Part shown: piece by piece, positions 52,619 to 63,950 of the stretch
How positions within the stretch are numbered: the stretch's first letter is position 1
Layout: every line of letters starts with the position of its first letter
Assembly (NCBI GenBank): GCA_002794785.1
Contig: NBBA01000016.1
Location: forward strand, 186,001 to 250,000
DNA length: 64,000 nt
Direction: 5' to 3'
Source: Coniferiporia sulphurascens
Lineage: Eukaryota > Basidiomycota > Agaricomycetes > Hymenochaetales > Hymenochaetaceae
Made by a program: the position numbers and the translations under genes
Notes under the pieces: model-generated
Told to the model about the DNA's origin: nothing
Database searches by the model: none
What the model saw: the letters and a program-made list of their open reading frames with translations, nothing else

Positions 52619-55534
52619 TTATAGCAAACACGCAGGCAAAGCGAGACTCGCCACTTTCTGCATTTTACCCCTTGCTGCGGCAGCCGCTGTCCTCGTAGAT
52701 CGGCCTTTCACTTTCCCCCCTGAAGGGGCAAAGCTCAATGTAGATTGCTTAGACCTCGGACCAGCTCGAGACGCTTCACCCCTCGCCGAAGTTCCCTTCA
52801 AAGAAGATCGACTAGAAAAAAAAGGAAAACGTCAACAGTATCTCCAATCGATTATAACAAAAAGTACCTAAGCACAGACGCTCTGCTCGTCTTCTTAGGG
52901 GGAGCTCTTACGCTCCGTTCTTCATCCTGATCATTGGATTCCTCATCTTCATCCGAGTCATACTGCTTGCCTGTGGTTAACGTAAAACTTCTCCTGAAAT
53001 GCGATATACTCTTACAGAAATTTTTTTAGGTTTGACCTTTGCAGATGCCTTCGTCGCTGTGCTAGAAGTGGACTTTCCCTTTCCCTTACCCGCGGAGGGC
53101 TCCGATCCTTTCTTGGCTCGAGGAAGCTCATTAAAGTCCTCCTCCTCTTCGTCAATGTCCATCAGCATCGAATCAACAGATTCAGAATCGACTTCTTTGC
53201 TCTTGCCCTATAATAACACAAGTACCCAAGTTTACGATTCAGAGGTGTGAGGGTCCGATGGACGATATAGTCACCTTTCTTTGAACGATATCACCTCTAT
53301 GCCTCTCTACGTAATCTTCTTCATGTTGCTTACGCGCTTTTTGAACCTAGGATACAAGGATGGGAACAGTAAAAATAGAGTATGGAATGCCACATACCAC
53401 CTCGTCTAAATCATCTTCCTCAATCTGCTCGTTCGCTTGTACACCTTTCATGAGCGACTTCAGATTTGCGGAGACATAACTGCACTCGATTCAGTCACAA
53501 ACACATAATGAAAAGTATGAGTTTGCTCACGACGAAATCGCATGTGGGTCGTCTTTTTCTACAAAAAGCTGTATCGCGTCGCCCATACCGCCCTCGCCAA
53601 GAAGCTGCATCTCCTGAGACGCAAGATATTCCTTGACCAAGGTGCCAACACGAACCCTTGCCAGTTTCTCGCTGACCGGCATGTCTGGGTCGTCGATGCT
53701 CAGCTCTGGCTGTTCGTATTTGTCCTTTGTTTTTGAACGAGATGTAAACTTTTTTGACCGATGAAAAAGAAGAACATCACGGGGATTGGCAATGCGCCCC
53801 TGAAATTCTTGCCCAAACCGAATGGGATTTGACATCTCAGCAACATCAGTTGTATCAACCTTCGTTCAGTTGAAAAATGAATACGCCGTTAGTTCACATA
53901 CGTTTGTCAAAGGCTTAAGAAATAAATAAAATGAAATGAGCCATGCCTTTAGCCGAATCAGAGGTAGCATCTGGGGCGACGCCCCCTCTCCCCTTTCCAG
54001 AGCACGTGTATTCCGTTCCTCCCATTGTGCATTCGCTTTTTCAATCAGATCATTCACCTAGACAAGGAATATTACAATGTGGTGTGAAAAGGGATCATCA
54101 GGACGAAAACGGGCCTACTTTCCCTCTCAGAAATTTCCCAACCTCGATCTGATCAGTTACGTCGAAGCCCTCTTCTTCGGCCGCTTCGACGAGGAAAACC
54201 TCATCGATAATGAATGGGCGGACTGTGCGCAACGGGATGGGCTCCATGTGAAACTCTTTTCCCTGTATATTCAATAAGGCTACGTGTCTTGAGAATTAAG
54301 AGCTCGACCCCGTTCAGCACATGTGTTAGAGAGAGTTAAGCGTCGACTTCACTTTTCAAGTGCCTCACCGTCTGCCAACGAGGTTGCAACCGACGATCCA
54401 GGCTGGCTTATGTAGTATTCTTTCCCTGCGACCGGTTCAGGCACGATGCGACAGTCGTGCTCATGTCCCCAAACTACAAGATTGATGCTGTCGTCAAACA
54501 TGCCCTCAGGAACTGATTCCTGTGGACCCCGTTTTACTCTGACAATTTTTCGTACTCGTGTCGAATTTTAAATGCGGAGCGGATTACGCGCACCTGTTCT
54601 GATGGAGAAGCAAAATATTGAACCAGTCTTGCTTGTCTCGAGGCATATACATTCGCACACGGTTGCTCCGGAGCTCAAAGTGCATCCGCGCGTCTTTGAC
54701 GTTTCCAATACCATATAAGCCTAGACGTGTATTCCCCTTTTGAAGAAGTACAGGTCTCACTGCGATTCCCGCAGAGTTAGCTTCGGCATCGGTCGTAGGA
54801 AGGTCGATTTTCCCCATATAATTAAGCAAGCCGGTAACGGAGAGGAGATCCAGTGCACAAAGGGCTCCTTCCTGCGATCAAGCGGTAATAATGAGTACGT
54901 GCAAAAATAAAAATAAACTTATATAACATCACAACTCACAGGACCCGCTCCTTGTGGGTCATCGTGGTTACCGTGAATCGAGAAAACAGGTATGCCGACG
55001 TTAAAATTGGGATCCTCGTAGTTTATGGCAGGAAAGCTGAACGGGGGGTAAGTACTTGTCTATGAGAGTCTGAGCCAAGACCTACGAAAAACCTGGAGCT
55101 TTCCCTTCATCGGGATCGCTTAGGACTTCTATCTGAACGGGTTTGTCTCCCATTGTGTACTCTCGCAGAAGGGCTATAACGCGATATATGCAATCTCGCG
55201 AAGGCCTGTTCTCGTGAAAAAGGTCGCCCGCCAACAAAATAAAATCAACCTAGCAGAATGGCATGAGCAGCGACCTATGAGGAAAGCATAAGGTAGTCGA
55301 CTCGCATCGTGTTTAACAGCTAGTTGCAGTATTTCTTCAAACGTATTTATAGAATCACGTCCACGGATGGGATCACGTTCTAAGTACCCGATGTGGTTGT
55401 CGGTCGCTAGCATAATCTTGATTGTATCTTCCACAACTATTGCGAAGAGTTAGCAAAGCAAAACCAGGTACAGCGACGCAGAAATTTGAATCACGCTGTT
55501 GCTGGAAAGCGGGGGGCTCAGATACACGAGCCAT
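52619..55534 (-). CDS. MRE11: MRE11 double-strand-break repair nuclease
   Basis: Fourteen exons: 55,534-55,495; 55,436-55,306; 55,249-55,086; 55,036-54,940; 54,871-54,594; 54,538-54,353; 54,287-54,119; 54,057-53,947; 53,859-53,531; 53,479-53,398; 53,346-53,275; 53,207-53,016; 52,970-52,868; 52,812-52,619. They join into 715 codons without a stop. Phosphoesterase motifs are in order: [42 protein letters not shown] and [10 protein letters not shown], which hold the two metal ions. A capping domain and helical region follow ([17 protein letters not shown]). The C terminus is acidic, then Lys/Ser-rich with a QSTLSF motif. MRE11 forms the MRN/MRX complex with RAD50 and NBS1 to resect DNA ends and activate the checkpoint kinase ATM. 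Two introns (55,305-55,250 and 53,946-53,860) look GC-AG. Divergent from the transporter gene. Confidence 0.93.
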
Positions 55535-55769
55535 ATCTCTTGCGTGAGGTTGTTGCGCGAGCAGATGTTTTGTTCAAAAGATGGGTGCAACGGGTTCGAT
55601 AGGTTTAGAATACGGATTCCGGTCAAGCCTAGTCGCGGCCAGTAGAAGCGCGCGCGACGAAAGCGCGTACTGTGACAGCCGTCACATGATTAGATACGCG
55701 TGCCAACTCGAGCGTGCTGCGCACTTATTCAAGTTGCTTTCCTCTCTAGCTCTCTTTTCTTGGACTCCA
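55535..55769. promoter_or_regulatory. Bidirectional upstream region of MRE11 and the transporter
   Basis: 235 bp between divergent ATGs at 55,534 and 55,770. It contains GCGCGC-rich sequence near 55,650 and no obvious TATA box; coordinated expression is possible but not shown. Confidence 0.5.
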
Positions 55770-57144
55770 ATGGCACAACAAAACACCCAGGCGCCGCCTG
55801 GCAGGCTCCTTGTCGTATGTATACTCACCAGAAATATCAAGGCGATGTTGACAAGTCGCATGAGTACAGTTCGGCACGGTCTCATTCTACATGGTCGCCG
55901 CCCTTGCTGTACGCCTTCTTCCTTTGCCATGTCCTTCGACAGAATCGCCTTGCTCATTCAATCTTAGATGGTCATGGCGTAAATGGCATACCTACCACCC
56001 TGATTCTCTTGTCTGATGCTGACGTACTCGTGCAGCAACAAATGGGTGCTGAGCACTACTACAGTCCCACTCTTTTTCCTCTTTACGCAGCTTGTCATAG
56101 CCGTCGTTCTTTTCATTTTCTCCCATGCCCTCGGTGTCATTAAAGTTCCATTCCGTATGGACTTCGCGCTATGCAAGGGTCTCGCACCAATGATAATCTT
56201 GAATGTTGTCGGTCTGAGGTCTGTTCTCATGAAATTTCACGATATCGACGAATTTGACGAATTTTCTTATGGCCCCAGTTTTAGCAACTTCACGTTGAAA
56301 TATGTCGATGCCTCCTTTTACCAAGTGGCTCGGGGGCTTGTTTTGCCGTTTACAGTTCTTACATCTTTCGTATTCCTCTCCGCAAGACCCTCGCCTTACA
56401 TATTGCTTGCATGCGGCATCGTCACATGCGGTTTTTTCGTCGGCGTGTTCCTCGACGGACTGAGTGTCTCTAGGAAGGGGATCTTCTTTGGTGTCTTCAG
56501 CAGTGCGGTGACTGCCCTGCATGCCATCGTAATAAAGAAAACAATCAAACTCCTCAACGATAGTGCCTTGGATTTGTGTTGGTACACCAATCTTCTAAGC
56601 GCTGTTGTGCTATCGGTCGTGGTTGTTCTAGCTGGGGAAGTGCCCGGGGTGATTGAGCTTCTGTATGGTAGTTCGGGTCTGGTGCCGTTCATATGGGGCT
56701 CCATAATTACAGTTCGTATTCATCAAATCCGCTTCCTATATCCTCTTGACTTCTGCCTCAGGGAATTTTCGGCTTCCTTATGGGTATTGCAAGTCTTTTG
56801 TCTATCAAAGTGACTTCTCCCATCACGCATATGGTTTCCTCCGCTGTAAGGGGTGTTGCTGCATCTTTTCTAGGTGTATGGCTTTTCCAGGAGATCATTA
56901 CAAGGTATGCGATATTGGAACTTGTTCTTGAATATGCACACTGAATGCGGGATATCCTTTTCCCTACAGTGGTCGAGCTGCTTCAATCGCCATAATCCTA
57001 GGCGGGTCTATTTATTATACATGGGTTAAGCACGCCGAATCGCAGGGACCTGCGTTAAGCCCTGAGAAAAAGGCTTACGAGCGTGTAGCATTAGACGAAA
57101 TGGAGGCAGGCAAGGTTGATGGGTTGTGCGATAAGCCAGAATGA
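55770..57144 (+). CDS. GDP-fucose-type nucleotide-sugar transporter (SLC35C family)
   Basis: Seven exons (55,770-55,814; 55,870-55,908; 55,968-55,978; 56,036-56,218; 56,279-56,711; 56,762-56,904; 56,970-57,144) give 342 residues, all introns GT-AG. About ten hydrophobic segments span the protein. Family features include NKWVLS after the first segment, LKYVDASFYQVARGL, a Gly-rich GIFGFLMGIASLLSIK and KVTSPITHMVSSAVRG, then GGSIYYTWVK before a charged cytosolic tail. SLC35C-type carriers exchange a GDP-sugar for GMP across the Golgi or ER membrane; the substrate cannot be fixed from sequence, and a triose-phosphate-translocator-like role is possible. Exon 3 is only 11 nt, and without it the conserved NKW frame is lost. 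Confidence 0.85.
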
Positions 57145-57409
57145 TCGAATCGATCTAGCATCCCCTCTTTCTCCTCATCCCCCTCCCCTGTGTAGTGAAG
57201 CTGTAAGATCGGACAGCTCGCATGTTAGCCTCTCAAATCATACCATTATATCGTAGTATCGTAGCCCCAATAGAATAATCTACAATGATTCTGTTAACAT
57301 TTGGGATGGTCGCAGTGCAAACTAGTATAGTGGGCGCTACCAGGATGTTTTAGAAGTAATATGATATATACTTGGGATCTCCACCTATCATTAACACAGT
57401 TCTGGGGCT
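57145..57409. other. Convergent 3' intergenic region
   Basis: 265 bp between the transporter stop and the FAD synthase stop, A/T-rich, with several ATATAT stretches likely to serve as 3'-end signals. No gene seen. Confidence 0.6.
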
Positions 57410-58698
57410 TCAGGTAACGGGGCTAGTGTTTTTGACATTGCCTACTCGATTTGATGACCCTCGTCCTGCTCTTTCAAGGTCTCCATCTACTAGCTCGTAC
57501 GCAGGGCGGTAACGCTCCTTGCATGGCGATTGATCACGAATAATGCGTGCCTCCGGTTGTGGGAGAGGAGTAGTTCCTTCGGAGTACATGGGTATAATAC
57601 CTGTGTCTACGCTTGCAGTAGGAGTAGGCTCACTTGTCGAGACAAAGAATGCCTCATCTGCCGTCTCCGCCGAGGAAGAATCGTAGACAGGTTGTATTCG
57701 GAGGGCCGGATTAGGGTATGTGTTATAGGTCGAGCCAAGGGACGTATATCTTAAACGATAGAAAGTTAAAGCTGGCATGGTTCTTTAACAACTCCACCAC
57801 CTACCCATAGTCATAAAGACAGCAATATGGTACATTCAATTTACGCAAAAACGTCCAGACGTCGGCGTACGACCAATTTATTATTGGGTGAACGCGCTCG
57901 AAGCGAGGCCAGTCCGCGTCCGTCATATTGCGATAGGACAATGTCGCTTTGAACGTGTGTGCAATCGCTATAAGCATAGCAAGGCAACACGGATGATACA
58001 ATTACTTACCTCCATGAGGATCACCTCGCCTAGTTCCTACCAGTATTGCTTCGATATGGGGAAACTCTGACTTGTACACTTCTAACGCCCTCCGCATACC
58101 TTCTCCGCCTCTAGCCTTACCAACAGGATAAGGTCCACTGGTGTTTGGGTTGCTATTGAGTTGGGCGGGAAATGGGGACGTTGGGCGAGTGACACTCTCT
58201 ATGGGCATATCAGATGCAGATGCAGATTCTGGACGCGGGGGAGAGCAATGGTACAGGTCAAGGTTGTATGTGTTGACGGACTCGGTGACGAATTTCTCCA
58301 ACTCTTCAAATGGCGAAGGAAGGGGAATATACAGCGTCGGTATACGGAAAGCTGTTGAAGAGGGATTTCGAAGGCTTAGCGCTGCGAGAAAGAGATGGAG
58401 GAGAACGACGCCTAGCGCGGGCATCAGTAATTGGTAGATTGCTCGGGCATGCGCCAACTCACAATCTTTTCCGCCATTGAAACTAATGGATACCCGATCC
58501 TGGCTTGTCCGGGATCAGTCTGTCTGTGGATTTGGGAGGAATAGTGCGCTCTAACCCGTGCGTGTCTAGGGCTTGGTCGATGACCTGGAGCGCTTCCTTG
58601 ACGAGGCTCGCCATGGGCGTATTTGCCTCTGCAATTGCTTGAACATCGGCCGCAACCTGCCTGGGGGAAAGGGACGTAGGCTTGTTGATGGTCGCCAT
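57410..58698 (-). CDS. FAD1: FAD synthase (FMN adenylyltransferase)
   Basis: Five exons (58,698-58,556; 58,503-58,463; 58,411-58,010; 57,946-57,805; 57,749-57,410) with GT-AG introns of 52, 51, 63 and 55 nt give 355 residues. The PAPS-reductase-type fold shows the P-loop-like SFNGGKDC spliced between exons 2 and 3, [23 protein letters not shown] and [14 protein letters not shown]. The enzyme makes FAD from FMN and ATP in the cytosol. Two regions are longer than in the yeast protein: a Ser/Pro-rich insert after the first helix (about residues 100-155) and an acidic C-terminal tail. It is divergent from the ArfGAP gene (308 bp). Confidence 0.9.
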
Positions 58699-59006
58699 AT
58701 GCTGACGTCGGAGGAAGACAGACGGGCAGATATCGTGCCAGGTGGCTGATGGTATAAATGGTCGCAGTGACTTTCCGAGCTCGCGGACTTTGATGAGCAT
58801 GCCGACCATGCCCATTCGACGGGGCATCTGTGTAAGTAATTCTATTCCACGATTCGTCCACGCCGGTGGGAGTATCCATCAAGAACAATTGTGTATCCAA
58901 TCATACGAACCCGATCGTATAAAGAGAATAGAAAGTTAAAGCTACTGTGTGGTATTATTACGTGGCTACATACGGGTGCGATGTTCCTTTGCCGCGTACT
59001 ACCATC
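58699..59006. promoter_or_regulatory. Bidirectional upstream region of FAD1 and the ArfGAP gene
   Basis: 308 bp between divergent ATGs at 58,698 and 59,007. Short reading frames over this region are overlaps of FAD1 leader sequence and have no homology I recognise. Promoter elements are inferred from position only. Confidence 0.45.
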
Positions 59007-60690
59007 ATGTCTGGTGTAAGCAAAATCGTCGTTGAGAGAAACCAGCGAATCTTGCTCGATCTGGTTAGCCAGACGGGGAATGGTGAGCGATGGTCACCGG
59101 CTGGGAGACGAAGCCTGTTCGCTCACCCTTTCCATCAGACGTGTGTGCAGATTGCAAGAGCAAGGTTCCTCGATGGGCGTCACATAACCTAGGCATTTTC
59201 ATATGGTATGCAATACCTCGTTTTGTACGATGTCCACCGTTGTTGAGTGATGTTCAGTGTTCGATGTGCGAGCATACACCGGAAGATTGGCACCCACGTC
59301 ACCAAAGTGTGCGTATATACCTGCTTCATGTTACTCAGGCCGGGAGCTCATAGACGTTGGCAGGAAGAGTTTAACCCTCGACTCATGGAGCAAGGAACAA
59401 GTCGAGGTACGTGCTTTCAATTCCAGAGCCGTGAGTTGATGTGGCTGACTTCCGCTGTTTAAGAATATGAAAGTTATTGGGAACGTCAAGGCGAATGCAT
59501 ACTGGAACCCTGACGAAGTCAGACATCCACCGCCTACAAACATGGAAGAATCAGAACGTGATAGTGAACTCGAGAAATATATTCGTTGTAAGTTCATTGT
59601 TGATACTGGACTGCCTGCCTTTCACATTTTTTCTTCAGCAAAATACGAGTACAAACGCTTTAGGTCACTTTCTGCGCGTGCTGCAGAACATCTTGGCGCT
59701 TCTAAATCAAAAGCACATTTGCCCGTACGCTCTCATACAGCCCCAATCAGGTCGGGAGCATCGCCTTCTCCCGGGCCTTCACAATTGTCCCAGCCACCAC
59801 TGCCCAATCTTCCTTCGGGTTCGACAATATATACATCGCCAAACCTGCCTGCTCCGCCCATGCAGGTTCGTTCCGCAAGCACGGACTTCTCAAAGCCAAG
59901 TGGAGCAACTCCGAAACAGGGGCAGTTACAGACTCAGCCGTTCACACCTGCATTGCGAACATCAAGTGTAAATCCCTTCCCTCAAATGTCTGCGGCACCC
60001 CCTAATCAACAAGCGTCATTGACAAGCTCGACATTCCACGATCTCCTCTCACTACAGGACTTGTCCACAAACTCATCGCTACCCTTGCAATACCAAGCAT
60101 CGACCTTTGTTCCGAGTCAGTCCATGTCTTTTGCCTCGTCGCACACAACTTTTCCTTCATCGGTCAGTACGGCAACCAGCTCGGGTGGGGCGACAAATTA
60201 TTATGCAAACATGTCTGCGATAGCGGGTACTCCGGGTGCTCCGCCCTTCACCTACGACCAGACCCCAAATATGCGGAGTCTGCCAACATTTGGCCAGACT
60301 GGAAATGCACCATTTAGTACAGGGTTTTCTTCGCCTGATGCCCACGCTACAATTGCGCCGAACCCATTTGAGCAGCGGTATACTGGAATATCGACGGCCA
60401 CACCTCTGCAATCTCAGTCTCCCGTGCCCAACTTCTTGCCTACGCACTCGCCACAGTTGGGGACGATAAGGGAGTCGCAGACACTGCCATTTCGCCAAAA
60501 CTCGATGCCATTCATGCCGCAGCACAGTGTATATCAGACTCAGCAGCAGCCAGCGCAGCTAATGCAGGCAAATGTAAACTTTCAAACAGGCTCACCGTAC
60601 GCTCAACAGGCACAGCAAGCCCAACAATTGTTTCAGAACATGGCTGGTAGGAGTAATCCATTCGGTGCGCAGTGGAACGGGGCCATGTAG
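59007..60690 (+). CDS. Arf GTPase-activating protein (AGE2/SMAP type)
   Basis: Six exons (59,007-59,082; 59,139-59,205; 59,258-59,308; 59,364-59,406; 59,464-59,587; 59,639-60,690) give 470 residues. The first 125 residues are the ArfGAP domain: the zinc finger C-x2-C-x16-C-x2-C (CADC ... CVRC), the catalytic arginine within SIHRKIGTH, LTLDSWS and GNVKANAYWNP. The remaining 340 residues are unstructured Ser/Pro/Gln-rich sequence with several NPF motifs (NPFPQ, NPFEQ, NPFGAQ), which typically bind EH-domain endocytic proteins. It would stimulate GTP hydrolysis by Arf at Golgi or endosomal membranes. Similar domain layouts occur in the AGFG group, so the subfamily is less certain than the domain. 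Confidence 0.9.
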
Positions 60691-60948
60691 CTTGAGCCGA
60701 GGTTCGGTCGTATCCAAGGGGATCTGCTAGCGAGAGTTGTATACTTATCTTAGTGGAGGTGGATGTATCGAGATTAATAGTGATAGCGGACTTTTGTGCT
60801 AAAGATTAGCCTCAAAGTACAAATGCAGTATGTTAATAATGCTCAATTTCAATTTCCGCATTAGATGGAAATCGTTAGTCCTTCGGTTCGTTATATTAGT
60901 TCGGGTCTCGACCGAGACTGACACGACCTTTCTTTCCTTTCAACCACC

Positions 60949-62797
60949 ATGGAAACCGTTGCCCAACGTTTTACAGACCAAAAGCTCTCCTCGTCCCCCG
61001 TCAAGGTCAAGAAGATATGCTGCAGTACGTGTTTACCGGAGGCTGTAGTCTGTACCGGTCATTGTCTGACGCATATTGTGTACAGTCGGCGCGGGCTATG
61101 TTGGTGGGTTCATCCGGAGCAGTAATGAACCAGAAATTGTCTAACATGTTTTGCGATGAAGGTGGTCCGACATGTGCGGTCATTGCACTGAAGTGTCCGC
61201 ATATCCAGGTCACAATCGTTGATCTCAACCAGGCGCGTGTCGATGCGTGGAACAGCGCAGATTTTAGCTTGCCCATTTATGAGCCTGGCTTGGAGGACGT
61301 TGTTCGCAAAGCGCGTGGTCGCAATCTGTTCTTTTCTACGGACGTAGATAAAGGTATTAGAGAAGCAGACCTTATCTTCGTCAGTGTGAACACGCCGACG
61401 AAGAAGAGTGGCGTAGGTGCTGGCTTCGCCGCTGACCTCAAGTAAGTGCTTTGGTCCTCCTTGTGTGTATTCAGATATCTCACGCTTCATTCCAGCTACG
61501 TTGAGTTAGCCACGCGTCGCATTGCTGCTGTCGCCTCTTCATCCAAAATCGTCGTAGAAAAGTCGACGGTGCCATGCCGTACTGCGGAATCAATGCGCAC
61601 CATCCTTGAAGCGAACTCGAAGCCTGGGTGTCGCTTCGATATCCTCTCAAACCCCGAATTTCTGGCTGAGGGTACCGCAATTGGCGACCTATTCGCCCCC
61701 GATCGTGTCCTCATCGGCTCCCTGCAGAGTCCAGAGGGTCTTTCGGCGTGCGAGTCGTTGTCCGAAGTTTATGCAAATTGGGTGCCGTAAGCTGGTGTCA
61801 TAATCTTGGCTTACTCTGCCGTAATCTAATTCTTCGCAGTAAGGACCGCATCCTCAATGTGGGCCTATGGTCTTCGGAGCTTTCCAAGCTCGCTGCGAAT
61901 GCGATGCTTGCACAGCGTATCTCGTCTATCAATGCACTTTCTGCTATATGTGAGGCGACAGGTGCAAACATAGATGAAGTCGCGTTTGCTGTAGGTTGTG
62001 ACTCGCGAGTCGGCCCGAAGTTTTTGAAGGCGTCCGTCGGCTTTGGCGGGTCTTGCTTTCAGAAAGACATCCTCAATCTTGTTTACTTAAGCGAGAGTTT
62101 ACACTTGCCGGAAGTGGCAACGTACTGGCGCCAAGTGGTCGAAATGAACGAGTACCAGAAGCGCAGATTTTCGAAAACGGTTGTCGATAACCTTTTCAAT
62201 ACCATCACTGGCAAGGCATGTCGCTTTTCCACTTAATTTAGTCTAGGTTGTACTGACCGCATCATCTCAAGCGTATTGCTGTCCTAGGGTTCGCATTCAA
62301 GGCTGACACGGGTGACACTCGCGAATCCGCCGCGATCACTCTGATACGTGATTTCTTGGCTGAGCGGGCGTTCGTGAATATCTACGACCCGAAGGTCGAG
62401 CACGCTCAAGTCTGGCAGGACTTACAAGAGGCCTCATCCCAGCAGTCTCTGCAACAAAGTACGTGGATGATTCAAAAACCGGGATGTAGATTTACCTCAA
62501 CCATCACTACTTTATTAGTTCAAAAGCAGGTCACAATCTGTTCATCCGCCATGGATGCATGCAAGAACGCAGAAGCCGTTGTGGTTGCTACTGAATGGAA
62601 GGAGTTTAAAGACATTGACTGGGAGTTGATTTACGCAGGAATGGAGAAACCGGCTTTCGTCTTTGACGGCCGACTTTTGCTTGATGCGGAAAAACTAAGG
62701 AAAATCGGTTTCAAGGTGAGTTGGCAAATTAGCTCTACTTTTCTTTCACTAAGGGCAGTGCCAGGTCGTTGTCATCGGTCGTGGCGAGCGAGTCTAA
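60949..62797 (+). CDS. UGD1: UDP-glucose 6-dehydrogenase
   Basis: Eight exons (60,949-61,024; 61,086-61,103; 61,162-61,441; 61,496-61,786; 61,840-62,215; 62,272-62,458; 62,519-62,715; 62,765-62,797) give 485 residues, the usual family length. The NAD-binding GAGYVGGP is built from exons 1-3, with exon 2 only 18 nt. Other motifs are [28 protein letters not shown], the catalytic cysteine in [10 protein letters not shown], and [13 protein letters not shown] in the C-terminal domain. It oxidises UDP-glucose to UDP-glucuronate with two NAD, feeding UDP-xylose and glucuronate-containing polymers. Intron 5 (62,216-62,271) begins GCATGT, a GC-AG intron. Confidence 0.94.
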
Positions 62798-63167
62798 TTA
62801 GATTTAAGCGGAAATGGCCCGTATCCGGTCATCTGCTCCTTTTCTCCGTCCATGGACTAGTTTTTTCTGGACATCATTGATCCCCAAATACCGAACAACG
62901 TTAAAACTTCGAATCAATACATGAGGTCGCTCTAGTTACCTATCTACCTTCTTTTACTTTAGATGTTACTGCGTTTCACATTATACCATGAACTGCAACG
63001 CGTTTGTCAATGTGTGTTAATCCAAAACGGACCATCTATTGCAAAAGGTATGGGATATAAAGTATATACAATTAATGAATAAAAACCGACAAAGTTTCGG
63101 TCATTAATTGTTCAACCGGGGCAAACTAAACCGACTATTAAGTTTAAAGCTTAACGCTTTTAGAGAC
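62798..63167. other. Convergent 3' intergenic region
   Basis: 370 bp of A/T-rich sequence between the UDP-glucose dehydrogenase and LCB2 stops. No gene or repeat is recognised. Confidence 0.6.
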
Positions 63168-63950
63168 TCAGGCCGATTCTACGAGTTCAACGGCACGCGC
63201 AATGACCTCATCCACCGTCCACCGCTCCCCGCCCTTGTTCTTCAGATCCAAAAGATCGCCGACCTCATCACAGGCTCGTAATAACGTATCGATATCTTCC
63301 TTCGTGTGTGCCGCACTCAGACAGAAACGGACGCGTGAGGTAACCAGGGCGGTTGCCGGGTATGCAACCACAACCACGACGATTGGCGTCTTACGTTCGA
63401 GCATCATGCGGGAAAAGACGCACATCTTGCCGGGGTTGAAGAGTAAGAGGGGAACGACGGGAGAATCAACATGTCCATAACTGATGAAGCCCAGTTTGTT
63501 CAGTCCGCGATTAAGGTAACGGGCGTTGAATGCAAGTCTGCGCAGTCGCATGCGTCCTTCAGAACCGTCACGTAGATAAGATGGAAGGTTTAGCCACGCA
63601 GGAACACATGAAGCTGGGCTGGGACCGGGATGTACGTAGACATTGGGGTCGGCATCTGAAGGAGGAAGTGGAGGAGACACGCCCATAATACTTGCCATAC
63701 TGGCCAAGATTTGTGTCAAAACAGGAGGGGGCATAGCCTCAGCGTAAGGTCCTATATGTCCTCGGACGCGCAACCTGTCGATTAAAGCTTTGTTGCCTGT
63801 AATGTAGCCACCGGAAGCACCGAAGGACTTGGTGAAGGTTCCCATAAGAATATCTATGTCCTTGGGATCCATGCCGAAGTAATCCACAACTCCCCTACCG
63901 TGCGGCCCAAGCGCTCCGATAGAGTGGGCTTCGTCGACGAATAGGTAGAA
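63168..63950 (-). CDS. LCB2: Serine palmitoyltransferase subunit LCB2, last exon
   Basis: The last exon starts at a splice acceptor (plus-strand CTGAAC at 63,951) and is open to the stop at 63,168; the rest of the gene continues past the window edge. It carries [11 protein letters not shown], the PLP-binding lysine in [12 protein letters not shown], the [16 protein letters not shown] region and a C-terminal [20 protein letters not shown]2 holds the catalytic lysine of serine palmitoyltransferase, which joins serine and palmitoyl-CoA in the first step of sphingolipid synthesis at the ER. The gap 63,951-64,000 is intron. Confidence 0.93.
   Translation of the reverse strand, partial: FYLFVDEAHSIGALGPHGRGVVDYFGMDPKDIDILMGTFTKSFGASGGYITGNKALIDRLRVRGHIGPYAEAMPPPVLTQILASMASIMGVSPPLPPSDADPNVYVHPGPSPASCVPAWLNLPSYLRDGSEGRMRLRRLAFNARYLNRGLNKLGFISYGHVDSPVVPLLLFNPGKMCVFSRMMLERKTPIVVVVVAYPATALVTSRVRFCLSAAHTKEDIDTLLRACDEVGDLLDLKNKGGERWTVDEVIARAVELVESA

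Noticed and set aside
55200..55305. MRE11 exon continuing through 55,250-55,305 without an intron
   Set aside because: It leads to a premature stop and loses the conserved [13 protein letters not shown] block, which a GC-AG intron restores in frame.
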